Part shown: one piece after another, positions 9,082 through 16,774 of the stretch | Layout of the letters: every line of letters begins with the position of its first letter | How positions within the stretch are numbered: the first letter of the stretch is position 1 | Assembly (NCBI RefSeq): GCF_007845635.1 | Contig: NZ_SELG01000024.1 | Span: 59,572-123,571, forward strand | Length of the DNA: 64,000 nucleotides | Reading direction: 5' to 3' | From: Apibacter muscae | Lineage (GTDB): Bacteria > Bacteroidota > Bacteroidia > Flavobacteriales > Weeksellaceae | The notes under the pieces: model-generated | The model's input: only the letters and a program-made list of their open reading frames with translations | Told to the model about the DNA's origin: nothing | Database searches by the model: none | Translations under genes and position numbers: made by a program

Positions 9082-9139
9082 TAAATTACAATTTTTTATA
9101 TTTAAATGAACAAATATAAATATAAAAAATTGTAATTTA
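9082..9139. repeat. 23-bp perfect inverted repeat with a 12-base spacer
   Basis: The arms at 9082-9104 and 9117-9139 are exact reverse complements. The repeat begins 3 bases after the lptC stop and lies upstream of the secreted-protein gene. It is almost entirely A/T and lacks a GC-rich stem or clear U tail, so it is not a textbook terminator. A candidate -7 element sits in the spacer and inner arm. Confidence 0.85.
9111..9118 (-). promoter_or_regulatory. Possible promoter -7 element inside the inverted repeat
   Basis: The minus strand reads TATATTTG, matching TAnnTTTG, and would start transcription near 9104 for the secreted-protein gene beginning at 9046. No -33 element is visible. It overlaps the inner edge of the 23-bp inverted repeat. 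Confidence 0.35.
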
Positions 9140-9142
9140 TCT

Positions 9143-9721
9143 TTATTCTTTATCTACTTCATTATTATACGGTAAAGTTCCTTTATTATTTTTAAGTTTA
9201 AAATTTTTAAAATCTTCAGTTGCTTCGATTCCGTTTGAAGATATATTTGTTGTCACTCCATCCGCTCTATATATTTTAACTGTATCGTCTGAATATATTT
9301 TCCTCAACTTCTTATCCCAAAATAGGTGATTTGTTTTTAAAGTATCTTTGTCCGAATTTATTACCACTACATTATTCTTAGCTTCATACCACCCTTCAGA
9401 TTCAATAATTTTAGCATAGTTAGCCATTAAATATATGGGTTCATCTTTATCTCTTTCAATAAACTCTACTTTTAAACCTTTGGGAAATAAGGTGAAGGGT
9501 GTTTTTGTAAATTCATATTCTTCAATCAAAGGAGATTTAAGTTTAACTTTTATATATACTGAATCATGCAATGTTAAATTTGCGTTTAATATCTGCCTTG
9601 ATGGAAATTCTAAATTCTTTTTTTCTAATTTTTTAGATTCATCGTCTGTGCAAGAGTTAAAATAAAATAGTAGGTAAATAATTAAAATTATAAATGATAA
9701 TTTTCTACTAATTTTAAACAT
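9143..9721 (-). CDS. lptC: LPS export periplasmic protein LptC (lipoprotein-like)
   Basis: LptC belongs to the Lpt bridge that moves LPS from the inner-membrane LptB2FG extractor towards LptA. The 192-residue protein has an N-terminal hydrophobic segment ending in a lipobox-like NSC and then an LptC/OstA-type beta-jellyroll pattern. Typical phrases are YLMANYAKIIESEGWYEAKN, LKTNHLFWDKKLRKIYSD and ATEDFKNFKLKNNKG. In this phylum the N-terminus often looks like a lipoprotein signal rather than a plain anchor. lptE is also in this window, far away near 56.7 kb. Confidence 0.85.
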   Translation of the reverse strand: MFKISRKLSFIILIIYLLFYFNSCTDDESKKLEKKNLEFPSRQILNANLTLHDSVYIKVKLKSPLIEEYEFTKTPFTLFPKGLKVEFIERDKDEPIYLMANYAKIIESEGWYEAKNNVVVINSDKDTLKTNHLFWDKKLRKIYSDDTVKIYRADGVTTNISSNGIEATEDFKNFKLKNNKGTLPYNNEVDKE

Positions 9722-9786
9722 AATGTTTTTTAATTACAAAATCTTTTGACTTATTTCAAATTCATTTTATTTATAAATATACAATT

Positions 9787-9821
9787 AAAAAAGGTTATTC
9801 AAGAATTGAATAACCTTTTTT
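9787..9821. terminator. Bidirectional-looking terminator downstream of pyk
   Basis: A 16-bp perfect stem (9787-9802 with 9806-9821) with a GAA spacer has A-runs and T-runs on both sides. It lies 18 bases past the pyk stop on the minus strand. Confidence 0.85.
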
Positions 9822-9839
9822 ATTATATACTGAAAAATT

Positions 9840-11270
9840 TTATGAGATTTGTGTTAACCTTAAGGTATTGGTTAATCCATTTCCAAAAGAAGGCATAGCA
9901 TTTAAATTAATTACATAATCTTTAGATTTGATTATACCCCTTTCTTTGACCATTCTATTTACTTCTACAACTGTTTCATCGGTACTTTTTAATCCTTCAT
10001 ACAAGAATGCTTGCACACCCCATAAAAGATTCAACATAGTAATGATTCTTTTATTACTTGTAAAAACGATGATATCAGCTAAAGGTCTATGGGAAGAAAT
10101 TTGAAAAGCTGTATATCCTGATTGGGTCAACGTAATTATTGCTTTAGCATTCACTTGACCAACCATATCTGCAGCATTATAACAAATTGTATCCGTAATA
10201 TATCTTTCAGAACCTTGAACTGGTTTATGTTGTGGAATTCTTATACATTCATCTTCTTCAACGCTGTTAATAATTTTTGACATGTTTTGTATTACTTCTA
10301 CCGGATGTTTTCCTACAGATGTTTCTCCACTTAACATTACTGCATCTGCTCCATCTAATACTGAATTTGCAACGTCATTTACCTCAGCCCTGGTAGGGGT
10401 CAATCCGTCAATCATACTCTCCATCATCTGAGTTGCTATAATTACAGGTTTGCATGCAATTTTACATCTTTTAACTAGATTTTTTTGAATTAATGGGACT
10501 TGTTCCATTGGAATTTCAATTCCTAAATCACCTCTTGCGACCATAATACCATCTACTGCACTTACTATCTCTTCAATATTTTTTACAGCTTCTGGCTTTT
10601 CAATCTTAGCAATAATTGGAATTTTATGATTGCAATGCTTTTGTATTAATTTTTTTAGATCATTTACATCAACTTCATGCCTAACAAAAGAAAGTGCGAT
10701 CCAGTCAAAATCTAATTTTATTGCAATTTCAGCATCTTTTATATCTTTTTCTGTTAAGGCTGGTAAAGATATTTTTGTATTTGGTAAGTTAACTCCTTTT
10801 TTAGATAATAATGGTCCACCTTGAATTACTCTTGCTTTAACTTTATCTATTAAATTGGTTTCAATTACTTCAAATATCAATTTACCATCATCTAATAATA
10901 TTCGCTCACCGACCTTTACGTCCTTAGCGAATTCATTATAGCTCATATAGACTTGTTGAGCGTCTCCTTCTATTTTCTCATTGGTAAATGTGATAATGTC
11001 TCCTTGATTTACAACAACTCCAGGCTTAACTATTCCTAATCTAAGCTTGGGGCCTTGTAAATCTGCCAATAGAGCCACACTAAATCCATGCTCTTCATTG
11101 ATTTCTCTTACTAACGTTACCCATTTCTCTGCTATAGATTCTTCTGCATGTGAAAAATTAACTCTAATCACATTTACACCAGACTTAAACATATTTATTA
11201 ATGTTTCTTTGTCTTCTGATGCTGGTCCTATAGTTGCTACTATTTTTGTTTTTTTATTATATAAATTCAT
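9840..11270 (-). CDS. pyk: Pyruvate kinase
   Basis: Pyruvate kinase converts phosphoenolpyruvate and ADP to pyruvate and ATP, the last step of glycolysis. The 476 residues carry the N-terminal signature KIVATIGPAS, the active-site segment IIAKIEKPEAVKN with the catalytic lysine, the MVARGDLG and TQMMESM motifs, and a C-terminal allosteric domain. Its start overlaps the stop of the preceding IPExxxVDY gene by 4 bases, so translation is probably coupled. It is the last gene of the acpP-fabF-rnc-IPExxxVDY-pyk string and is closed by a strong terminator. Confidence 0.97.
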   Translation of the reverse strand: MNLYNKKTKIVATIGPASEDKETLINMFKSGVNVIRVNFSHAEESIAEKWVTLVREINEEHGFSVALLADLQGPKLRLGIVKPGVVVNQGDIITFTNEKIEGDAQQVYMSYNEFAKDVKVGERILLDDGKLIFEVIETNLIDKVKARVIQGGPLLSKKGVNLPNTKISLPALTEKDIKDAEIAIKLDFDWIALSFVRHEVDVNDLKKLIQKHCNHKIPIIAKIEKPEAVKNIEEIVSAVDGIMVARGDLGIEIPMEQVPLIQKNLVKRCKIACKPVIIATQMMESMIDGLTPTRAEVNDVANSVLDGADAVMLSGETSVGKHPVEVIQNMSKIINSVEEDECIRIPQHKPVQGSERYITDTICYNAADMVGQVNAKAIITLTQSGYTAFQISSHRPLADIIVFTSNKRIITMLNLLWGVQAFLYEGLKSTDETVVEVNRMVKERGIIKSKDYVINLNAMPSFGNGLTNTLRLTQIS

Positions 11271-11743
11271 TCTTCTATTAATATCAAATTTTCAAGATTA
11301 TTTTTTTTTATTCTATTTAAATCAACTACTTCATAATTACTTATAAAATTAAATTTCTTCAAAGTTACATAAAACTCTTCACTCAATAAGAAATCATATT
11401 TTAAGAAGTAGTTAAAAAATTTATATTCCGGCACTAATATTTCAATAATTTCTGAATGGTCAAACAATTCATTTTTTTCTTCTTTAAATAACGGATAAGA
11501 TGCATTACTTATTAATTCAATGTTTTGTTTAGTTTTAATATCATAAAATTTATAGGCTGAAAAACTGTATTCATGTTCATCTTTATAGATTTTGTGATCT
11601 CTAATTCTCTTAAAACTAAATGAAAAAAATTCATTAAGTAAAAAAACAAACCTGTAGTCTTTACTTACATTTGTCTTTATACCTAGTAATTTAAAATCAA
11701 ATATTGGATCATCATCCTCCCATGTAAGGGAATACAATTTCAT
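11267..11743 (-). CDS. IPExxxVDY family protein (function unknown)
   Basis: This 158-residue protein belongs to a small Bacteroidota family named after its C-terminal motif and usually found between rnc and pyk. Here the motif is diverged to VPEYKFFNY (about residues 110-118). The rest is rich in aromatic and acidic residues with no signal peptide, so it is likely cytoplasmic. It lies 3 bases after rnc and overlaps pyk by 4 bases. The strict linkage suggests a role tied to this operon, but no function can be read from the sequence. Confidence 0.8.
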   Translation of the reverse strand: MKLYSLTWEDDDPIFDFKLLGIKTNVSKDYRFVFLLNEFFSFSFKRIRDHKIYKDEHEYSFSAYKFYDIKTKQNIELISNASYPLFKEEKNELFDHSEIIEILVPEYKFFNYFLKYDFLLSEEFYVTLKKFNFISNYEVVDLNRIKKNNLENLILIEE

Positions 11744-11746
11744 AAT

Positions 11747-12481
11747 TTATTTGATTTTATTACTTAATTTATAGTATGCTCTTTTTGAGGCTATTTCTTC
11801 TGCACTTTTTTTTGAACTAGCCCTACCTTTAGAAATGATTTGATCATTAAGCTTAATGACAGAATCAAAAATTAAAATATTTTCTGCATTATCCTCTTGA
11901 GAGGTTTCAAAAGTAATGTTAAATTTATTTTTTTGAGCCCACTCAAGTATATAACTTTTATAGCTGGTTATCTTGTTTTCTAAATTTATAAGATCATCAT
12001 TATTAATTAATGTCCTTTCGATAAATTTTTTTGAGAAAATAAATCCTTTATCTACATAAATGGCTCCAACTAAAGATTCGTATAAATTTCCTTCAATATT
12101 TTTACCTAAATTTGTGTTTTTTCTTTTGCTTAAATATGTTGATAAATTTAATTTTTTCCCTAGCAGGTTTAATGCACTCCTATTAACCATTTTAGATCTC
12201 ATTTGGGTTAAATAACCCTCATCTTTATTGGGAGCTTTATGGAATAAAAAATCAGAAACTACCGTTGAAATGATTGAATCACCTAAAAATTCAAGTCTTT
12301 CAAAATTTTTATCATCACTATTTAATGAAGTATGCGTAAAACATTCATGAAAAATTTCTATACTAATTGGTTTATAACCAATTAAAACTTCGATTTGCTT
12401 TTGAAATGTTTTTTCTTGGATTGAAAAGTTTTTCTTTTTAGATATTATGGAATGGAAAATATTTTTCTTCCAAAAATTCAT
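11747..12481 (-). CDS. rnc: Ribonuclease III
   Basis: RNase III cleaves double-stranded RNA in rRNA and mRNA processing. The 244-residue protein has the signature ERLEFLGDSI with the catalytic acidic residues near position 80, a second acidic site (EGNLYESLVGAIYVDKGF), and a C-terminal double-stranded RNA-binding domain ending in the KKSAEEIASKRAYYKL helix. It follows fabF by 16 bases in the conserved acpP-to-pyk operon. Confidence 0.96.
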   Translation of the reverse strand: MNFWKKNIFHSIISKKKNFSIQEKTFQKQIEVLIGYKPISIEIFHECFTHTSLNSDDKNFERLEFLGDSIISTVVSDFLFHKAPNKDEGYLTQMRSKMVNRSALNLLGKKLNLSTYLSKRKNTNLGKNIEGNLYESLVGAIYVDKGFIFSKKFIERTLINNDDLINLENKITSYKSYILEWAQKNKFNITFETSQEDNAENILIFDSVIKLNDQIISKGRASSKKSAEEIASKRAYYKLSNKIK

Positions 12482-12497
12482 TATTTAAAAAAATATT

Positions 12498-13748
12498 TTA
12501 AATCTTTTTAAATATCACACATGCATTGTGACCTCCAAATCCGAAAGTATTACTTAACGCATAGGTAATATTTTTTTTCTTTGCCTTATTAAAAGTCAAA
12601 TCCAGTTTTTCATCTATTTCCTCATCATCTGTAAAATGATTAATTGTTGGAGGGACGATATCGTTACGAATTGCTCCTACACAAGCTAATGCTTCAATAG
12701 CCCCAGCCCCACCTAAAAGATGACCTGTCATAGATTTTGTAGAATTTATTTGAATATTATATGAATGCTCTCCAAATAATTTTTTTATCGCCTTTATTTC
12801 AGCTAAATCGCCTAAAGGAGTTGATGTGCCATGAAGATTTATATGATCTATATCTGTAATAGAAATATTTGCATCATCTAAAGCATTTTTCATTACATTA
12901 TAAGCTCCTAGTCCTTCTGGATGTGGTGCTGTCATATGGTACGCATCGGCACTTAAACCACCAGCAACAAGTTCAGCGTATATAGTTGCGCCTCTTCTTA
13001 TCGCATGTTCGTACTCTTCAAGAACTAAAGTCCCTGCTCCTTCCCCTAAAACAAAACCATCTCTATCTTTATCAAACGGCCTAGACGCTGTAGAAGGATC
13101 CTCATTTCTTGTAGACATTGCATGCAATGCATTGAAGCCACCAATACCACTTTCACAAATTGCAGCCTCTGATCCGCCAGTTACAATTACATCTGCCTTT
13201 CCTAAACGAATAAGCATTAAAGAATCAATAATTGCATTAGACGAAGAAGCACATGCTGACACTGTAGCATAATTAGGCCCCATAAACCTATATTCCATAG
13301 AAATAAGTCCAGGTGTCATATCAGCAATCATTTTAGGAATAAAAAAAGGATTAAATCTAGGCATACCATTTCCTAACGCAAATTCACTAACTTCATGTTG
13401 AAAAGTAAATAACCCTCCTATTCCTGAACCCCAAATCACCCCAACTTTAGCTTTATCCAAGTCAGAATATTCTAAAAGTCTACTATCTTCAATAGCTTCT
13501 CTTGAAGAAATTATTCCTAATTGTGCACATCGATCATACTTGCGAATGTCCTTTTTCCCGAAATAATCTTCAGGATTATAATTTTTTACTTCGCAGGCAA
13601 ACCTTGTCTTAAAATTTGTTGCATCAAATAGAGTAATTGGACCTGCTCCACTAACACCATTAAGTAAAGCCTCCCAATATTCTTGAAAAGTGTTACCTAA
13701 TGGGGTTATAGCACCAAGTCCAGTCACTACTACTCGCTTTAAAGCCAT
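12498..13748 (-). CDS. fabF: Beta-ketoacyl-ACP synthase II
   Basis: FabF elongates acyl-ACP with malonyl-ACP in type II fatty-acid synthesis. The 416-residue thiolase-fold enzyme has the nucleophile Cys166 in SACASSS, the catalytic histidines in HGTSTPLGD and in TGHLLGGAGA, and the C-terminal NTFGFGGHNAC motif. It follows acpP, its carrier-protein partner, by 22 bases, as in most bacteria. Confidence 0.97.
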   Translation of the reverse strand: MALKRVVVTGLGAITPLGNTFQEYWEALLNGVSGAGPITLFDATNFKTRFACEVKNYNPEDYFGKKDIRKYDRCAQLGIISSREAIEDSRLLEYSDLDKAKVGVIWGSGIGGLFTFQHEVSEFALGNGMPRFNPFFIPKMIADMTPGLISMEYRFMGPNYATVSACASSSNAIIDSLMLIRLGKADVIVTGGSEAAICESGIGGFNALHAMSTRNEDPSTASRPFDKDRDGFVLGEGAGTLVLEEYEHAIRRGATIYAELVAGGLSADAYHMTAPHPEGLGAYNVMKNALDDANISITDIDHINLHGTSTPLGDLAEIKAIKKLFGEHSYNIQINSTKSMTGHLLGGAGAIEALACVGAIRNDIVPPTINHFTDDEEIDEKLDLTFNKAKKKNITYALSNTFGFGGHNACVIFKKI

Positions 13749-13770
13749 ATTTTGATGTCTTTGTGTGAAA

Positions 13771-14010
13771 TTATTGTTTGTTTACTTCTTCGATGTAAGA
13801 AATTGCTTGTCCTACAGTAGATATTTTTTCTGCTTGATCATCAGGGATTTGAATATCAAATTCCTTTTCAAATTCCATAATTAACTCCACTGTGTCTAAT
13901 GAATCAGCCCCTAAGTCATTTGTAAAACTTGCTTCTGGAGTAACCTCGCTTTCATCTACTCCTAATTTATCAACAATGATAGCTTTTACTCTTGATGTAA
14001 TGTCAGACAT
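13771..14010 (-). CDS. acpP: Acyl carrier protein
   Basis: This 79-residue acidic ACP carries acyl chains on a 4'-phosphopantetheine attached to Ser37 in the [10 protein letters not shown] motif. It is the first gene of the acpP-fabF-rnc-IPExxxVDY-pyk operon. A TATATTTG element about 35 bases upstream gives a likely promoter. Confidence 0.98.
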   Translation of the reverse strand: MSDITSRVKAIIVDKLGVDESEVTPEASFTNDLGADSLDTVELIMEFEKEFDIQIPDDQAEKISTVGQAISYIEEVNKQ

Positions 14011-14045
14011 AACCTTTAAAATTTTATTTATTATAGTTCAGTTGG

Positions 14046-14053
14046 CAAATATA
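14046..14053 (-). promoter_or_regulatory. Predicted acpP operon promoter, -7 element
   Basis: The minus strand reads TATATTTG, a full match to TAnnTTTG, 35 bases upstream of the acpP ATG. No clear -33 TTG is seen at the usual distance. Confidence 0.5.
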
Positions 14054-14123
14054 AAATTTTTTTTTCTAAAATAATATTTTTTCAGCTTTTTGAATTATCA
14101 ATTTATTTAAATATTATCAATTA

Positions 14124-14150
14124 AACTTTTTAATAGAATATTGAAAAGTT
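14124..14150 (-). terminator. Hairpin after the GtrII-like gene
   Basis: A 12-bp stem (14124-14135 with 14139-14150, one wobble pair) with a GAA loop is followed on the minus strand by TTTAATT. It lies 24 bases past the stop at 14175 and before the acpP promoter. It probably ends the membrane-protein transcript. Confidence 0.55.
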
Positions 14151-14174
14151 AATATAAGGCATAAAGTAGATGTT

Positions 14175-15638
14175 TTATTGATTGGTCTTTAACTCCTTTT
14201 TATTAAACCATATAACATAATCATTATTTTCTTTATATATATTGTACAAATTTTTCTTAATGGTAGGGTTATCTTTAACTTTATCTATATATTTCTGCCC
14301 CTCGAAAATGGATGGAATATTTATGTTTAAATTATGAAATTCAAATAAACCTGCCGTCATAATGTTTGCTCCTGCATCATTCCCAAAAGAATTAAGAATA
14401 AAAGGTGCTTCCATAAATTTATTTTTTTCCGTGAACTGAATAACTTGACTTGGCATGGGAGCTCCGTTAAGCAAATATACATTATCATCATCTTTAATAT
14501 TTAAGTTATTTAAATCATAACTTATCTGTGTGAATAGATATTCATTGTAGGTTTTCATTATGGACAATGAAGCTCCATAGGAATATGATAGTGAAAAAAA
14601 ATATAAATATGGAAGTACTAAAAGAAATTTCCAATATCCTTTCAAAAATGCGTTAATATAGTAAAATAAGAAAACTATGAAAATAGATGTTGCTATTAAC
14701 ATTCTTGGCATGTAAGCTATATTTTTCATGAATAGCAAAATACCTGGAACACAAAGTGCAATCGCTAAAGGAGATAATATAAAAATGATCTTATTTAACT
14801 TGTTCTTATTTAATCTTATGTTTTTAAATATAAATATATACGAGATTAGGAATAGAACTATTAAAACTATTAAATATAAAAAACTAAAGTGAAAATAAAA
14901 ATTAGCTAAAATTGTTATAATATTTTTGAAAAATAGGATTAATCCATCCAAATTAAATGGAATATTTTCTTTCATCCCTTTAATATAAAAATTCTCACCG
15001 CCGTTTAAGTATAATTTTATTACCAATACATAATATAAAATATAGGCAATTATGGCTATTAAAATGGATTGTAATAAATTTTTAGCTGAATTCGGGTGTG
15101 AGTTTTTATAATCTGAAATATAAAATAGAAAACATACTGAAAAATATATATTTATAGAGGCTTGATACATTCCTAAGGCTACAAAAACCATTAGAATTTT
15201 AATAACTATGTATTTCTTTCCTTTAATTTCGGAAGAAAGAATTGCTAAAAGAATTGAAAATGCCATAAAAACACTATCAAATCTATAGGATAAATTCTCT
15301 AAGAATAAAGGGCTACACAAAACTGGGAGTACAATTAAATATGAAATTATATTAAATTTCATATTCATCCTTTTTATAAGAATCATCAATGCTATTGTTA
15401 TAAAAATGCATGACAAGATTGTCGTTAATGGAAACAAGTCAACCGGCGCTCCCAAAGATATAATTGTATACAAAACATCTGCAAAAGGTCTCCCTATGTA
15501 AGACCAGTATTGAAATTTATTGACTCTAGACATATCATCAATAAAATATACATTTGCTAATATTAGAGGAAAGACATAAAATATACTTAAACCTAATAAT
15601 ATGAAAAACGAATTTCTGTTTTTATAAAAAAATACCAT
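14175..15638 (-). CDS. Multi-pass membrane protein, GtrII-like glucosyltransferase family
   Basis: The 487-residue protein has about 10-12 predicted membrane helices and a short periplasmic-looking C-terminal part. The stretch FIDDMSRVNKFQYWSYIGRP near residue 35, just after the first helix, resembles the acidic motif of GtrII-type (and wider GT-C) transferases, which use a polyprenyl-linked sugar donor to decorate O-antigen. The assignment rests on this pattern and topology only. No gtrA/gtrB or O-antigen genes are adjacent, so the acceptor is unknown. It is a stand-alone gene with about 260 bases of AT-rich DNA upstream in which I see no clear promoter. Confidence 0.55.
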   Translation of the reverse strand: MVFFYKNRNSFFILLGLSIFYVFPLILANVYFIDDMSRVNKFQYWSYIGRPFADVLYTIISLGAPVDLFPLTTILSCIFITIALMILIKRMNMKFNIISYLIVLPVLCSPLFLENLSYRFDSVFMAFSILLAILSSEIKGKKYIVIKILMVFVALGMYQASINIYFSVCFLFYISDYKNSHPNSAKNLLQSILIAIIAYILYYVLVIKLYLNGGENFYIKGMKENIPFNLDGLILFFKNIITILANFYFHFSFLYLIVLIVLFLISYIFIFKNIRLNKNKLNKIIFILSPLAIALCVPGILLFMKNIAYMPRMLIATSIFIVFLFYYINAFLKGYWKFLLVLPYLYFFSLSYSYGASLSIMKTYNEYLFTQISYDLNNLNIKDDDNVYLLNGAPMPSQVIQFTEKNKFMEAPFILNSFGNDAGANIMTAGLFEFHNLNINIPSIFEGQKYIDKVKDNPTIKKNLYNIYKENNDYVIWFNKKELKTNQ

Positions 15639-15867
15639 ATAAACATTAAATTTGCCCCTAAAATTAAAAAATTTATCATTATTTTTAATTAATCCATGAT
15701 TTTTTTAATTCATTTACAAAAAATGTCATTTGTACAATTAAAAAAGATCTGATTAACAATACCTTAACCTTGTATTCATTTTTTTTAGAATTTTAACTAT
15801 TAATATCAGATTATTTTTAAAAAAATATGACTTTTAACAATTTTTTATCCTTGATTTAATAATTCTA

Positions 15868-15875
15868 TATTTTTG
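15868..15875 (+). promoter_or_regulatory. Possible promoter for the PolB-like exonuclease gene
   Basis: TATTTTTG matches TAnnTTTG 22 bases before the ATG at 15898. The nearest upstream TTG (15851-15853) is closer than usual, so support is modest. Confidence 0.4.
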
Positions 15876-15897
15876 AAATAAAAAATATTCTTAATCC

Positions 15898-16593
15898 ATG
15901 ATATCTACTTTACCTTTAAAAAATATATTGTTCATTGATTTAGAAACGGTTCCAGAGCATGAAAATTGGAATGAATTGTCTGACAGAACTAAAAAGCTAT
16001 GGGAAGTAAAAACTCAATTTCAAAGAAAGGAAGAAATCTCTGCTGAAGAATATTATTATGATCGTGCCGGTATACTTTCTGAATTTGGAAAAATCATTTG
16101 TTTAAGTTGTGGATTAATAACGGATGATAATAAAATAAAAATTAAAAGCTTTTACGGTTCAAACGAAAAAAATATCCTTAATAGCTTTAATGAAATGCTA
16201 AAGGCTAAATATTTTAAATCAACTTTATTATTATGCGCCCATAATGGGAAAGAATTTGACTTTCCTTTTATTGCAAGAAGAATGTTAATTCATCAAATTA
16301 AGCTTCCGAACATTCTGAAAATTCAAGGAAAAAAGCCTTGGGAAATCCCCCATTTAGACACGATGGAATTATGGAAATTTGGAGATTATAAACATTATAC
16401 TTCGTTAGATTTACTAGCACATATATTCAATTTACCCTCCCCTAAAAATGAAATGGATGGTAGTGAAGTTTCAAATGTATTTTATAAAGAAAAAAATATT
16501 GATAAAATAAAAAATTATTGCGAAAACGATGTTGTAACATTAATTAATATTTTTAGAAAAATGAGGTATGAAACACCTTTAAATAGAGAATAA
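15898..16593 (+). CDS. Predicted 3'-5' exonuclease, PolB-exonuclease-like (DnaQ superfamily)
   Basis: The 231-residue protein has the DEDD pattern of DnaQ-fold exonucleases: FIDLETVPE near residue 15 (Exo I, Asp and Glu), AHNGKEFDFPFI around residue 116 (Exo II), and YCENDVVTLI near residue 211 (Exo III). This arrangement matches the stand-alone family related to the proofreading domain of family B DNA polymerases. It probably acts on DNA or RNA ends in the cytoplasm. The substrate is unknown. It is followed after a gap by the DUF6909-like gene on the same strand. Confidence 0.8.
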   Translation: MISTLPLKNILFIDLETVPEHENWNELSDRTKKLWEVKTQFQRKEEISAEEYYYDRAGILSEFGKIICLSCGLITDDNKIKIKSFYGSNEKNILNSFNEMLKAKYFKSTLLLCAHNGKEFDFPFIARRMLIHQIKLPNILKIQGKKPWEIPHLDTMELWKFGDYKHYTSLDLLAHIFNLPSPKNEMDGSEVSNVFYKEKNIDKIKNYCENDVVTLINIFRKMRYETPLNRE

Positions 16594-16751
16594 ACTGAAA
16601 ATACAATTTTATTTTTGATGTTTTTTTCTAAAATACATTTATCTATAGATAAATTTTGTTTAACACTTTTTGAAAAACATCTGTTAATTAAAATTTTATG
16701 TATTTAAAGTTACTCAACCAAAAATTAACTCAATGCATAATTCATATTTAT

Positions 16752-16759
16752 TAACTTTG
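16752..16759 (+). promoter_or_regulatory. Predicted promoter that fixes the start of the DUF6909-like gene
   Basis: TAACTTTG matches TAnnTTTG and ends 15 bases before the ATG at 16775. It lies inside the upstream in-frame extension beginning at 16733, so that extension is probably untranslated. Confidence 0.5.
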
Positions 16760-16774
16760 TTAAAATACCTAAAA

